From assembly GCA_021292105.1 (NCBI GenBank), contig CM037874.1, positions 41,291,309 through 41,355,308 on the forward strand: a stretch of 64,000 nt of DNA, written 5' to 3'. How positions within the stretch are numbered: position 1 is the stretch's first letter; each line of letters begins with the position of its first letter. This DNA is from Anadara kagoshimensis. Lineage: Eukaryota; Mollusca; Bivalvia; Arcoida; Arcidae. The position numbers and the translations under genes were made by a program. Positions 42,707 through 55,090 of this stretch are shown piece after piece. The notes beneath the pieces are model-generated. The model had not been told where the DNA came from, searched no databases, and saw only the letters and a program-made list of their open reading frames with translations.

Positions 42707-43830
42707 TTGTGGAAAATACAAAATGTTTTATTCAACAAGTTTAATAAATTCAGTAGTTAACATAAACACGAATGTAAGATTGAGTTTGTTGTATAATTTG
42801 AGAAAATTTGAATTTTTTTTGTATCTGTAAAGTGTTTTTTTGGCTAAAACATGACATCATAATATGTTACAACAATCGTATGATGCCATTAACCAAGGAA
42901 ATCACACGTGATATCACATGTGTGTAAATATCATTTCTATTGCATCACTGTTTGGATTTTGGGAGAAATTATATAATAAGTGTTATATATTATGCACGAG
43001 TAATGCACTTTACATTTTTGACCTTTTTTCAAAATCTGGGTACCAAACACTATGATATTTCTCATGAGACGTTACTATTCTTGAGTTTGAGCTGTAAAAC
43101 AAAAACCACACCACCCAGATTTCCAAAAGTGGTCTGCAATGTCATAAAATAGAAATAAAGTTTCAATTCAACTGTCTATCAAATGATATCTATATAGCAC
43201 GCTGACAAGCCCTGTAAATTATCCTAAGCCATAAATCTGAACATTTTACGACAAAATAATTTTACCAATGTATCATATATCATTAATGTAGGTATCAATA
43301 AATTTTTAAAATTTTTAAGTATTATCTAAATTTACATGGAGTACCAAAATTTGTCTAAAAATAGAGGGGTGTGTATATTTCAATCAAAGTTCATTGAAAA
43401 GGTAAGGCAAAAGAATTCAACCTTGGGGTACACCCTTGTTCCATGTGATAATACTCAACATTTTAGCATAAACTATCATTTCAATTGGATATGGAGTGAA
43501 GTGAATAAACAGTGTTTTACACAAGACAAGTTTCTTTCACTCATATCAAGATAGTCAATTTTAAGATGGTGGAGGAAACAGGAGTACCAAGAGAAAAATC
43601 ACCATCATTGGGCAAGAAAACTGAAAAATTCCTTGAACTAAAATCTACCAAAGTGGGGTTAGAATCTGCAAAGTTAGAGGTGCTCAAATATGTCTTTTGT
43701 TCTCAAAATATGAAAGATGTTCAAATGTTAAAAATAGCATCAGGGGTAAACATGCTCCAACCTCTTAATCAAAAGATAAAATCTAGATGTTAATGACTGA
43801 GAGAGACCAGGCTAATTAAAAATCAAAAAT
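42707..43830. other. Intergenic, no recognised gene
   Basis: AT-rich; a SINE 4-like piece (AGAAACAGGAGTACCAAGAG) is near 43570. Open frames here of 70-93 codons lack any recognisable motif. Confidence 0.45.
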
Positions 43831-45283
43831 ACAGTAAAACCTTATTACAATGTCCCTCAATAACTTTGCCACCTTGCATATTGCCACAAAATTTTTACAG
43901 TAAAACCTTATTACAATGTCCCTCAATAACTTTACCACCTTGCATATTGCCACACAATTTTTACAGTAAAACCTTACTACAATGTCCCTCAATAACTTTG
44001 CCACCTTGCATATTGCCACACAATTTTTACAGTAAAACCTTACTACAATGTCCCTCAATAACTTTGCCACCTTGCATATTGCCACACAATTTTTACAGTA
44101 AAACCTTACTACAATGTCCCTCAATAACTTTGCCACCTTGCATATTGCCACACAATTTTTACAGTAAAACCTTACTACAATGTCCCTCAATAACTTTGCC
44201 ACCTTGCATATTGCCACACAATTTTTACAGTAAAACCTTACTACAATGTCCCTCAATAACTTTGCCACCTTGCATATTGCCACACAATTTTTACAGTAAA
44301 ACCTTACTACAATGTCCCTCAATAACTTTGCCACCTTGCATATTGCCACAAAATTTTTACAGTAAAACCTTATTACAATGTCCCTCAATAACTTTGCCAC
44401 CTTGCATATTGCCACACAATTTTTACAGTAAAACCTTACTACAATGTCCCTCAATAACTTTGCCACCTTGCACATTGCCACAAAATTTTTACAGTAAAAC
44501 CTTACTACAATGTCCCTCAATAACTTTGCCACCTTGCATATTGCCACACAATGTTTACAGTAAAACCTTACTACAATGTCCCTCAATAACTTTGCCACCT
44601 TGCATATTGCCACCCAATGTTTACAGTAAAACCTTACTACAATGTCCCTCAATAACTTTGCCACCTTGCATATTGCCACACAATTTTTACAGTAAAACCT
44701 TACTACAATGTCCCTCAATAACTTTGCCACCTTGCACATTGCCACAAAATTTTTACAGTAAAACCTTACTACAATGTCCCTCAATAACTTTGCCACCTTG
44801 CATATTGCCACACAATGTTTACAGTAAAACCTTACTACAATGTCCCTCAATAACTTTGCCACCTTGCATATTGCCACACAATGTTTACAGTAAAACCTTA
44901 CTACAATGTCCCTCAATAACTTTGCCACCTTGCATATTGCCACACAATTTTTACAGTAAAACCTTACTACAATGTCCCTCAATAACTTTGCCACCTTGCA
45001 CATTGCCACAAAATTTTTACAGTAAAACCTTACTACAATGTCCCTCAATAACTTTGCCACCTTGCATATTGCCACACAATGTTTACAGTAAAACCTTACT
45101 ACAATGTCCCTCAATAACTTTGCCACCTTGCATATTGCCACACAATGTTTACAGTAAAACCTTACTACAATGTCCCTCAATAACTTTGCCACCTTGCATA
45201 TTGCCACACAATGTTTACAGTAAAACCTTACTACAATGTCCCTCAATAACTTTGCCACCTTGCATATTGCCACACAATTTTTA
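43831..45283. repeat. 66-bp minisatellite, 22 copies
   Basis: Unit starts ACAGTAAAACCTTACTACAA, continues TGTCCCTCAATAACTTTGCC and ends TTGCCACACAATTTTT. Period is exactly 66 over the whole array. Because 66 is a multiple of three, frames stay open on both strands (491 codons -, 472 codons +). The unit equals the first 66 bp of MITE family F, whose remaining part follows the array at 45284-45360. Confidence 0.95.
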
Positions 45284-45450
45284 AAGTCCAAAAATCCTTT
45301 TCTTTTAAGATTTTCAATATAAGCCTCCCTTAATTTATAACCAAACCCCTTTTGGGGTTGTAAAGAATTTAGTTTTTATTCTAAAATTAAAATTATTAAA
45401 ATAAGAATGTTTTGGGGTTGTTATTTGACTTCTTTAGGATTATTAGGCTT

Positions 45451-45592
45451 ACACAGCCAATTTTTTCTCATCTAAATTTGACATTAATTTCATGTGAATT
45501 TCTTGTGAAGTTCATGTGAATTTCATTTATATAAGCTTGAATTACATGAAAATTTTCATGTGAAATTCATGTGAACAAAATTTGGCTGTATA
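45451..45592. mobile_element. Small MITE with ACAGCCAAATTT ends
   Basis: ACACAGCCAATTTTTTCTC at the left and AACAAAATTTGGCTGTA at the right; inside, CATGTGAA-TTC repeats in both directions. Confidence 0.65.
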
Positions 45593-45719
45593 GGGAAATT
45601 AAAATATAGCGACCAGTTTGTTAAATGTAATAGTGAACAAATTCAATCAAAAGTGGGTAAATGACTTGTGCAAGTCTGAACTAGAACTGTCCCTTGAGAG
45701 TCAAATACTCCCAAACCCC

Positions 45720-45950
45720 AACATTTAATGTTTTCCAGTGACCTTGACCTTTAGATATGGTTCAAGGTCATGACACAATTTTAGATAATTCATGTGAAGT
45801 TTTATGACCATCGTCAAAAGCAGCTATGAGGTATGGCCCGGACACGATTTTACACAGACGGACAGACAAAAAGACAGACAGACATGGTTATTTCTATATA
45901 CCCCCTCAAACTAGGTTGCGGGGGGGGGGGGGGGGGGGTATAATAAGATG
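45720..45950. repeat. Dispersed repeat end with GACAGACAGAC and poly-G
   Basis: AGTGACCTTGACCTTTAG, then ATTTTACACAGACGGACAG, TTCTATATACCCCCTC and a G19 run at 45919-45937. Relative of 600-850. Confidence 0.55.
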
Positions 45951-46204
45951 GTGGCAGAGTTTGTTTTTTTTTTTTTTAAATTGTGAAAAATCCCACAAAA
46001 TTGTAATTGTGATGTGGGTCTAATATCAGCTGCAAAGATGGTCCAATGAGAGTGGAGTAATGGTATTTTACATCTCAGTCAAAATTCCTTCACTTATATA
46101 AAGGTGGTCAGTTCTGGGATGGTGGAGGAAAATGGAGTACCCAGAGAAAAACCACCAACCTTTGGCAAGCAAAGTAACAAACTTAAAAACTGGCAAAATT
46201 ACCA

Positions 46205-46210
46205 GTAAAA

Positions 46211-46250
<40 letters not shown>
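46205..46250. repeat. (AAAT)n microsatellite
   Basis: About 11 AAAT units. Confidence 0.95.
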
Positions 46251-46337
46251 GAATTAAGAACAAAGTGACATAAGGTAAAAACTAGATGGTCAAACATCTT
46301 ATGATATTTCCTTTAAAATAGAAATTTTCAAAGTTTA

Positions 46338-46529
46338 GAAACAAGAGGCCCATGGGCCTTAACGCTCACCTGAGGCTAAGTACATATCTCATACAGAGGT
46401 TCAATGGTCAATAACATTTATTTAAGAGAACTCCTAATTTTCAGCAGTAAGGCAGAATTAAATGCAAGGATTTTTGCAAATTAATCATACCTTGTCCCGA
46501 GATTGCTACATATAATATATGTATAATAT

Positions 46530-46583
<54 letters not shown>

Positions 46584-48029
46584 TAGCTACAATACATTAT
46601 TTATAAACAGCTAAAAAAGTAAAAACAAAAGTATGAAACTATGACCTTCATCTATATATCAACATGATTGTTAGGCCATTACCTTCAATATTCGAATATA
46701 CATGCCTATACAAAAAGTTAATAGTTTTTCGAGATAATTAACCATTTCAGTATCCTTTCCCATCTGTGACCTTGACCTTTGAATCCATGGCCTTAATCTA
46801 TATCAAAATGATCATTAAATCAATTCCTACAACATTGTATTATACATGTCTATATAAAGCTTATAGGTTTTAAGATAATTAACCATTTCAGTATTCTTTC
46901 TCATCTGTGACCTTGACCTTTGAACGCATGACATTAATCTATATATCAAAATGATTGTTAAATCAAAACCTACAATATTCTAATATACATGTTTATACAA
47001 AAAGTTTATAGTTTTCGAGATAATTAACCATTTTGGTACACTTTCGCATCTGTGACCTTGACCTTTGAACCCATGACCTTAACCTATATACAAAAATGAT
47101 CGTTAAATCAATTCCTACAATATTGTAATATACATGTCTATACAAAAAAAGCTTATAGTTTTTTAGATAATTAACCATTTCAGTATTATTTCGCATATGT
47201 GACCTTGACCTTTGAACCCATGACATTAATCTATATATCAAAATGATCGTTAAATCAAAACCTACAATATTCGAATATACATGTCTATACAAAAAGTTAA
47301 TAGTTTTGCAGATAATCAACTATAACGGAAATAGTTGTGCATCCTTGACCTTGACCTTTGAACTCATGACCTTGATCTATGTATCAAAATGATCGTCATG
47401 TCAATACCTACAATTAACTGAAAATCCCATGCCATTATCACCTGAAATGTTTAAAAAATAGCATTTTTTATCAAAGGTCAAAAACAGGGGCATGACCTTG
47501 ACCTTTGACCTTGACATCTTTTGGAAGAAAATAGCAAGACAAGATCAACAGTGAAAACTCCATACAATTATCTTCAGCCGTTATTGAGTTATAACAATAA
47601 GTGTCTCATTTTCAAAATTACGGTACATAATTTTACGCAAAAAACGCGTAACCTATTTTTCGTTCAATTTTCATAAAAAACACAATTTTAATGTTCCCCG
47701 GTATGCTAAATCTAAATATCTAATCAAAATTTGCCTGCACCTTTTGGTTTCAGAGAAGAAGATTTTTTTGTCTTTTTGCTATTTTTAGTAATGGCGGCCA
47801 TCTTGTTGGGCGTGGCCAAACCCCGAACACAATTTTTAAAGGCTGTTACCCAGGCATGATAATCGCCAAGTTTCATCAAATTTGCCCCAGTAGTTTTGGA
47901 GGAGAAGATTAAAATGTAAAGTTTACACACGACGGACGACGGACAACGGACGACGGATGACGCACGACGGACGACGGACGGTGATAAATTGCAATAGCTC
48001 ATCTGAGCCTTTGGCTCAGGTGAGCTAAA
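46338..48029 (+). mobile_element. Large non-autonomous element with satellite core, copy 3
   Basis: Starts AAACAAGAGGCCCATGGGCC and ends CTGAGCCTTTGGCTCAGGTGAGCTAA. Core 46640-47400 has about five ~145-bp monomers with GTGACCTTGACCTTTGAAC. A (TA)n tract at 46525-46585 lies inside. The distal segment (47640-47990) has AACGCGTAACCTATTTTTC, ATGGCGGCCATCTTG and ACGGACGACGGAC runs. Confidence 0.82.
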
Positions 48030-48539
48030 AACTTAAAACAGCAAAATAGAGTTGTAAATGTATACCTGACTAAAAATATACATAAAAATGACAGTATTTT
48101 GTTGAATAATTTCCCATTATGATATGCGGTGTCTGCTACCTAGATCAGCTAAACAAACACTAACTTATTAATTACAGGTAAATTTCACTTTAAATAAATG
48201 AAAAAGCAAAAAATTTTACATCAGTTTTATCATTTAATTTTTTTAATTGATTTAACAAATGAAAATGTATTTCAGATTTTCATATTAGACCCATTAAGAG
48301 CCATTCCCTGTAAGAACTTGATGATTTGGCTATATTTTGGAAATAACATGTCTCAGATTTTGATGATATGGCATTTTATTGTTAAGTATGTGTAAGAAAA
48401 CTAAATGAAAAGTCTTTTGCAAAAAAACAGTGTCTTTCACCTACTCCCACTTTTTAAACTTGATGTTAAACACTATTACTTAAACCCAACAGTTAATATT
48501 CAGTACATCATAAGCATAATAAGTGTGCTGTGAATGCAG

Positions 48540-48850
48540 CAGCATGCAAAGAAAATTTTCAAATAATAATTTTTATTACTTAAATAAATTAAATAATTAA
48601 TTAATTATTAATTAAGTTCTTAATTAAAATAACTTATTTCATAAGATATTAATTCAAATTTTTATCTATATCTTTAAATAATTAGGTTTTATTTAGTAAG
48701 TAAGAACTTAAAATAGTATTAAAATTAATATAGCATAATCTATTTATTATTATTATTTTAATTTTTTTTATTATTTATTTCTTTTATTTATTTACTTATT
48801 TATTAATTTATTTATTTTAATTATTATTTTTTATTAAATTTAACAGATAT
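48540..48850. repeat. Very AT-rich low-complexity tract
   Basis: TAATTAATTAA/TTATTTATTT-type sequence with almost no G or C. No gene. Confidence 0.8.
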
Positions 48851-49720
48851 GTTCAAGTTAATATGTTTAAGGTACCTTCACCTGTATGGCTAATGAATGT
48901 AAAAACAAGATTACCGTAGTTAAAATAACATCTATTGTATTCTTGAAGAGGGAGTAGGTGGAATATGAATTTTCAAAAAGTGGGAGTAGGTGGAATGAAC
49001 CATAAAACGCATAAACGATATTATACATTATAAACAGACATCGCTACAACACTTGATTTGTGTAATGTCACTATTGTATCCTAACATAACGTAAGCAACT
49101 TCGAGCTAGTTCCATACTTCGATTATTCGAGCCCCCCCGATTTTTCGAACCTGAAATTGAAGACCCATTCACTTCGAATGACTTAAGTTTGACTGTATTT
49201 AGGACAATTACATATAATTGAAAATTTTTATAGTATTAAATTGTAAATACATTAAAAAAATAAAAAAATAAATAAAAGAAAACAAAAAAGAGAAAAATGT
49301 AAAATTAAAATTCCAGTCTGTTACTCTTACCGTTTTTGAGACTATAATACCTAAGATGTCTTCCTCAGACTCCTGTTTCCAATTCAATGGAAGTCAAGCA
49401 AATCTTACAGCGGATTTTATCTCTTTACAGCCCTAACTTGTAATTAAAGATTGAATACTTATAGACCCATGTCTGACAGATTTTATTGCACTTTTTATAG
49501 TTACTGATTTATTTATATTTAAATGACTGAAATTCTTAAACAAAGTACATCTACAACACTGTTTACAACACTGTTTATAACACTGTTTGCATCACTGTCT
49601 GCAACATGTTTAAGAACAGAACACTGTCCACAACATATGATACTGCCTACATTACCATCTACAACAGTGTCCACAAGACTATACAAATGTCAAATTTAAT
49701 TACATAAAAATGTTGCTAAT
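48851..49720. other. Intergenic; possible leader exon for the CPM-like gene
   Basis: On the - strand, sequence ending GTCTCAAAAACG|GTAAGAGT (about 49430-49332) is not obviously repetitive and has a good donor, so it could be an untranslated CPM-like exon. 49545-49680 has short ACAACACTGT-type repeats. Weak. Confidence 0.2.
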
Positions 49721-49726
49721 AAAAAG

Positions 49727-50052
49727 TTTGAGATAACTCAGTTGGTAGAGTGCTCGCTCTGTTAGTGGGAGGTCGTGGGTTCAAGCCTGGACAGGGTGTG
49801 ACCCAAGACTTGAAAGTAGGTAGTGACTGTTCTTTCACCAAGCACTTGGCATTACAAATTGAAAGTCATGGTTATTTCAGATGGGAACTTAAAATAAACA
49901 AGATCCCCTGTCACAGTGGGCTTGGCATGATTAAGAACCCTGCTTAACGCACAGGCAAAATTTCTGCACCTTCACCTATAGCTGGCAACATCTGAATATA
50001 AGTGAAATATTCCTGACTGGGACATTAAACACCATTACTAAACTCAACTCCC
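49727..50052 (+). mobile_element. tRNA-derived SINE family 1, full length
   Basis: Head AACTCAGTTGGTAGAGTGCT, B box GTGGGTTCAAGCCTGG, body GACTTGAAAGTAGGTAGTGA, tail CCTGACTGGGACATTAAACA. The clearest copy in the window. Confidence 0.88.
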
Positions 50053-50084
50053 AGTGTCACCAAAAGAAGAAACTAATTTCCTTA

Positions 50085-50860
50085 ACTGTTATAAGGTAAT
50101 AATGCTGGACCAGACAGGAACTAGAACCTAACACACTATAGATGAGTGCTCTACCAACTGAGCTACTTAGCCTGCCATTTACCTTCTGTCTAATTCTTTT
50201 AATTAAAGAACTTTGAATTGAAACAACCTCCTTGACTAATTCATTGGTTGTCTATTTCCCAGGATTTGCAAGCTCGCAAAATTTAACAGAAAATTGCAAA
50301 CATGCAAGGCTGTAATGACTATAAATCGAAATAATTACTTCATGCATTACAGGCGAGTGTTTTTCCAACTGAGATACCTAGACCAATATATTCCTTCTAT
50401 TTCAATTAATTATTTTGATTAAACCACTTTGAATCCTCACAATTATCACCTGGTTCAGTCTCTGGACCATTGCATAGGTGAGCCACTTTCCATTATTTGC
50501 AACCTTGCAAAATTTTATAGGATAGTGCAAAAATGCAAGGTTGGACTAGGTATTGAACCCATTACCTCTTGCATTATTGGCAAGTAGGCAAGTGGTTTAC
50601 CAACTGAGCTACTGAGACTTACATTCATTCTCTTTCAATTTTTTTTTATTGAACCACTTTAAATCTAAACAAAGTTTAAACCCCTAGACTGATGCAAATG
50701 TCAGCCACGTCCAAGGATTTGCAAGCTCATGAAATTTTACAGGAAAGAGCAAAAATGAAAAATGCAAGGTTGGACTAGGGATTGAACCCATTAACTCTTG
50801 CACTATAGGCAAGTACTCTGGCAAGTGCTCTACCAACTGAGCTATTGAGATTGTTACATA
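50085..50860 (-). repeat. Four tandem tRNA-like units, ~240 bp each
   Basis: On the - strand CTCAGTTGGTAGAGC-like heads lie at about 50160, 50375, 50610 and 50845, each followed (reading -) by a GGGTTCAAT-like B box and CAACCTTGCAT, CTTGCAAATCC. A further copy is at 53265-53510, beyond the 33-bp minisatellite. Confidence 0.75.
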
Positions 50861-50876
50861 CCTATAAACTATGGGC

Positions 50877-51130
50877 CTCAGTTTCACAAGCATTCCTTAA
50901 TTAAGATTTACCTTAACTTAAATCTGGCAAATTTTGACAATATTTTATAGTACTAGAAATACAAAATTTCAATAAAATTAGAATATAAGTGTAAAAACTA
51001 TTTTGTGATCTTCAAAATGATCATGGGTTCATGAATATTTTGAAAACTAACAAAGTTATTCAGATTTCAAATTTGCACAATTTCAGATTCGGCAAATGAT
51101 CTTAGTTAAAATAATTGTGAAACTGGACCA
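50877..51130. mobile_element. MITE family B copy 4
   Basis: CAGTTTCACAAGCATTCCTT and AAAATAATTGTGAAACTGG ends. Confidence 0.82.
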
Positions 51131-51805
51131 AAAAATATGTACCATGTTGTCAACTAATTTCATCAGCTACTTACCTATTGAGAAAGTCAATCAACTAAAC
51201 TAAGCCACTAAAAGTTTGTAATTAAAACACTAAAAGTTGAAAATTAAATTAAAATTAAGACGCATTAAAAAGTCACTGGACTCAGACAATGGGTGTATCA
51301 CACAAATATGTTTGTTATGTAATGTTGAAATTTAAAACGGTTATATATAAGAACCACTTGACTTTGTTTATTTTGATTTGTCTAAAATTCACAAGGTTCT
51401 TTAAACAAAACCAGTTTCAGACCTATCAGTGTCATGCTTCTCGGTGCTATAAATACGCTAATGATTTATACACCTACAAGACAGGCTTTCAGTATACAAA
51501 GTTTTTAGATCAGACAGATTTTCAGTTTACTTGATGTTCAAATTCAGACCTACGCCAGTATGGTAAATACACTTATGATTCATACACATCCAGAATTCAA
51601 ACAATAGTGATATCACTACCAAATATAGGTAGTTTGTCCTTTTGAAAAATGACCAAAAAAATCCAAATCTGACCACTATAATTTCCAAAATGATATTAAT
51701 ACAAGAACCAAATGTTAACACAAATCAAATCTAGTTATCTATTACTGTTCTGGCCCACAAAAATTTCTGATATTTTCATAATATCTTTGTTGTGAGGGTT
51801 CGAAT

Positions 51806-52100
51806 TATTTTTATACCCCCACTTCGAAAAAGTTTAAAGTATGCTGGTTTACCTCTGTCCGAAACAAAAATTTTCATAACAGTTTTCTCAGCAACTACTA
51901 GTCAGAGCCACTTGAAATTTTGTATGCAAGTTCAGCGTGAGGTCCTATGCCACAAGTACCGATTTCAAGTCTGCCAGACATCTACTTCCTGTTTACCAAT
52001 TTATTTATTTTTCGCATTTGCAGTCGATGGTTGAAGTTAATAGCAGGGGTATACTACGTGAGCTACTCTAAGTGAGTAGTAGCTCACAGATTTCTTGTTT
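51806..52100. repeat. Dispersed repeat related to 11693-11945
   Basis: TTTATACCCCCACTTCGAAA at the left; GCAGGGGTATACTACGTGAG and TAGCTCACAGATTTCTTG at the right. Confidence 0.6.
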
Positions 52101-52132
52101 ATAATAATTGAATAAATAATGTATCTGTTTTT

Positions 52133-53190
52133 CACTGTTAAGTTTAGACTAGTTTTCAGTATACTCTGTGTAAAGCTTAGACTAGTTTTCAGATGACTCG
52201 GTGTAAAGCTTAGACTTGTTTTCAGTTTACTCGGTGTAAAGCTTAGACTAGTTTTCAGTTTACTTAGTGTAAAGCTTAGATTAGTTTTCAGTTTACTTAG
52301 TGTAAAGCTTAGACTAGTTTTCAGTTTACTTAGTGTAAAGCTTAGTCTAGTTTTCAGTTTACTCGGTATAAGGCTTAGACTAGTTTTCACTATATTCTGT
52401 GTTAAGCTTAGACAAGTTTTCAGTTTACTTAGTGTAAAGCTTAGACTAGTTTTCAGTTTACTCGGTGTAAGGCTTAGACTAGTTTTCAGTTTACTTAGTG
52501 TAAAGCTTAAACTAGTTTTCAGTTTACTTAGTGTAAAGCTTAGACTAGTGTTCAGTTTACTCGGTGTAAAGCTTAGACTAGTTTTCATTATGTTCTGTGT
52601 TAATCTTAGACTAGTTTTCAGTCTAATCGGTGTAAAGCTTAGACTAGTTTTCAGTTTACTTAGTGTAAAGCTTAGACTAGTTTTCAGTTTACTAAGTGTA
52701 AGGTTAGACTAGTTTTCACTATATTCTGTGTTAAGCTTAGACTAGTTTTCAGATGACTCAGTGTAAAGCTTAGACAGGTTTCAGTTTACGCATTGTTAAG
52801 CTTTTTCAGTTTACTCAGTGTAAAGCTTAGACTAGTTTTCAGTTTACTTAGTGTAAAGCTTAGACTAGTTTTCAGTTTACTCAGTGTAAAGCTTAGACTA
52901 GTTTTCAGTTTACTCAGTGTAAAGCTTAGACTAGTTTTCAGTTTACTCAGTGTAAAGCTTAGACTAGTTTTCAGTTTACTTAGTGTAAAGCTTAGACTAG
53001 TTTTCAGTTTACTCAGTGTAAAGCTTAGACTGGTTTTCAGTTTACTCAGTGTTGAGCAGGTTTTCAGTTTACGCAGTGTTAAGCTTTTTTCAGTTACCTC
53101 AGTCTTAAGCTTAGACTGGTTTTCAGTTTACTCAGTGTTAAGCTTAGACTGGTTTTCAGTTAACTCAGTGTTAGGCTTATTTTTAGTTGG
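52133..53190. repeat. 33-bp minisatellite, about 30 copies
   Basis: Unit AAGCTTAGACTAGTTTTCAG plus TTTACTTAGTGT(A). Period 33 in most units, with degenerate ones at both ends. 33 is a multiple of three, hence the 183-codon (-) and 134-codon (+) frames; neither is a gene. Confidence 0.93.
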
Positions 53191-53542
53191 CAAGTAAGCA
53201 AGTACTCTACCAACTAAGCTTAGAAAGGTTTTCAGTTTACTCAGTGTTAAGCTTTTTTTAAGTTGGCATGTAGGCAAGTGCTCTACCAACTGAGCTACCA
53301 AGACTGTTTTATACTGTCTGTTTCAATTTTTCAATTAAATCACTTGAATTTAAACCCCGTAGACCGATGTCAGCCACTTCTAAGCTTGTAAAATTTAACA
53401 GGAAAGAGCCAAAAAGAAAGGGTGGACTAGGGATTAAACCCATTACCACCAGTGCTAAAGGCAAGTGTGTGCTCTTCCAACTGAGCTACCTGGAGATCAT
53501 CCTAACTGAGCTACACGTAGAGAGCTACATACCTAAACAAGC

Positions 53543-53783
53543 GCCAGTTTCACAATCATTCCTTACTCTAGAATTTTCCTTAACTTAAATCTGGCAAATT
53601 TTGACAATATTTTATGGTGCTAAAATTAACAAAATTTTAACAAAATTACAATATAAATCTAAAACCTAATAGTGATCTTCAAATTGACACCTTAAATTCA
53701 TGAATATTTTGAAAACTAACAAAATAAGCAGATTTCAGATTAGATAAATGATCTTAGTACAGAAATGATTGTGACACTAGACC
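53543..53783. mobile_element. MITE family B copy 5
   Basis: CCAGTTTCACAATCATTCCT and AGAAATGATTGTGACACTAG ends. With the tRNA-like unit next to it, it forms the same pair as at 50.85-51.13 kb. Confidence 0.85.
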
Positions 53784-53981
53784 AAAAAATATGTACCATG
53801 TTGTCAACTGATTTCGCCAGCTACTTACCTATTGAGAAAGTCAATCAACTAAACTAAGCAACTTAATATTGATAATTAAAACACTAAAAGTTGATTAAAA
53901 TTAAGACATTAAAATCGCCACCGGACTACAGATAATGGGTGTATCACACCCATATGTTTGTCATGTTAGGATGATTACAGT

Positions 53982-54221
53982 ATAGGTAAACAGCATTGAC
54001 CTGTCCGTTTGACCTTTCATTACGAATATTCATATAGGAGGGTCCACCCAAAACATGGGTAGTGTTAAGATTCGCAGTCAATGCATATACACATTGCCCA
54101 TAATGAGTGTTCACATCATGTAGACGAAGTTTACACGTGTGATCCCTATTCTTAATTCAACTCGTCCATGATGACTATTTAAATCAAAGGTCAAGGGGAC
54201 AGGTCAATGTTGTTTACCTAT
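53982..54221. mobile_element. MITE family E copy 2
   Basis: TATAGGTAAACAGCATTGAC and GTCAATGTTGTTTACCTA ends. Confidence 0.87.
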
Positions 54222-54429
54222 ATATGATCATAATTCATTACACAGCTTCTGTTGACAAACTAAAATTCAGTAAATGATTGGGTAGATACAAAACTATGAG
54301 AGACAAGATACTGTCAGGTACTGCTTATAGTTAGGACCAGATACTGATGTCTACCAATACGATAGTCTTAACCTGACATCGCATTAATATACTGGATCAA
54401 CAACCACATAATTAAAACTCCTAGCACAT

Positions 54430-55090
54430 CTTATGTTTATTTTGTCTGTTTGTTTTTCATGGGTCAGTGGTTTTTAATCTCCACAATTCCAGAAGTGACA
54501 GCCTCGTCAGTGGTTTTTTTGTTTTTAACTTTTATTCTTAATTTTTTTTTTCTTTACACTGGAAACTTATTTTGAATATAAATGATTTTTTTCCATCTCC
54601 ACAATTTCAGAAGTGACAGCCTCTTCAGTTTGTTTGTTTTTGTATATCATTAGTGTTCTCTATAATTTCAGAACTGCCAATTCATTTTCAATACAAAAAC
54701 TACTGCACAAAGAAATGTAGGTCACAGCTACCCTAATTCCTTGCATAGTGGTTTTTTTTATCTCCACCATTCCAGAAGTGACAGCCTCGTCAGTTTATTT
54801 TTGTAGATCTGTGGTTTTCTCTATAATACCAGAACTGACAACTGGTTTTGAATATTAAATTCACTGAAAAGTAGGTCACAGCTACCCTAATCCCTGGCAT
54901 AATGTTTTTTTCAATTAACACAATTGCAGAAGTCTCATGAGTGGGTTTTTTTTATTTTTTTATTTTTTTTTTGATACATTAGTGGTTTATTTTATATTTC
55001 AGATCTAAAAACTGATTTTGAATATAAAATTCTAAAATCCACTGAACCAAGAAAAATAGGTCACAGCTACCCAATTCCTGGTATGGCTTT
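54430..55090. repeat. Degenerate tandem repeat (about 5 units)
   Basis: TCTCCAC-ATT-CAGAAGTGACAGCCTC recurs at about 54478, 54596 and 54762, with weaker copies near 54820 and 54915; GTAGGTCACAGCTACCCTAAT recurs at about 54717, 54872 and 55056. Confidence 0.7.

Noticed and set aside
43831..45283. CRISPR array
   Set aside because: Units are directly contiguous without unique spacers, and the genome is animal.
43816..45291. 491- and 472-codon ORFs on the two strands of the 66-bp array
   Set aside because: Both result from a period divisible by three; 22-residue repeats without signal, promoter or splice context, and the unit is a MITE end.
46993..47319. 108-codon ORF with repeated LYRHVY motifs
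   Set aside because: Translation of the 145-bp satellite; the same motif appears in other frames at 19.9-20.9 kb.
49735..49805. Genuine tRNA gene
   Set aside because: A and B boxes are recognisable but the body continues into the SINE, and the cloverleaf arms do not pair well; the same holds for the other tRNA-like heads.
52037..53197. 183-codon (-) and 134-codon (+) repeat ORFs
   Set aside because: Products of the 33-bp minisatellite, open in opposing frames.
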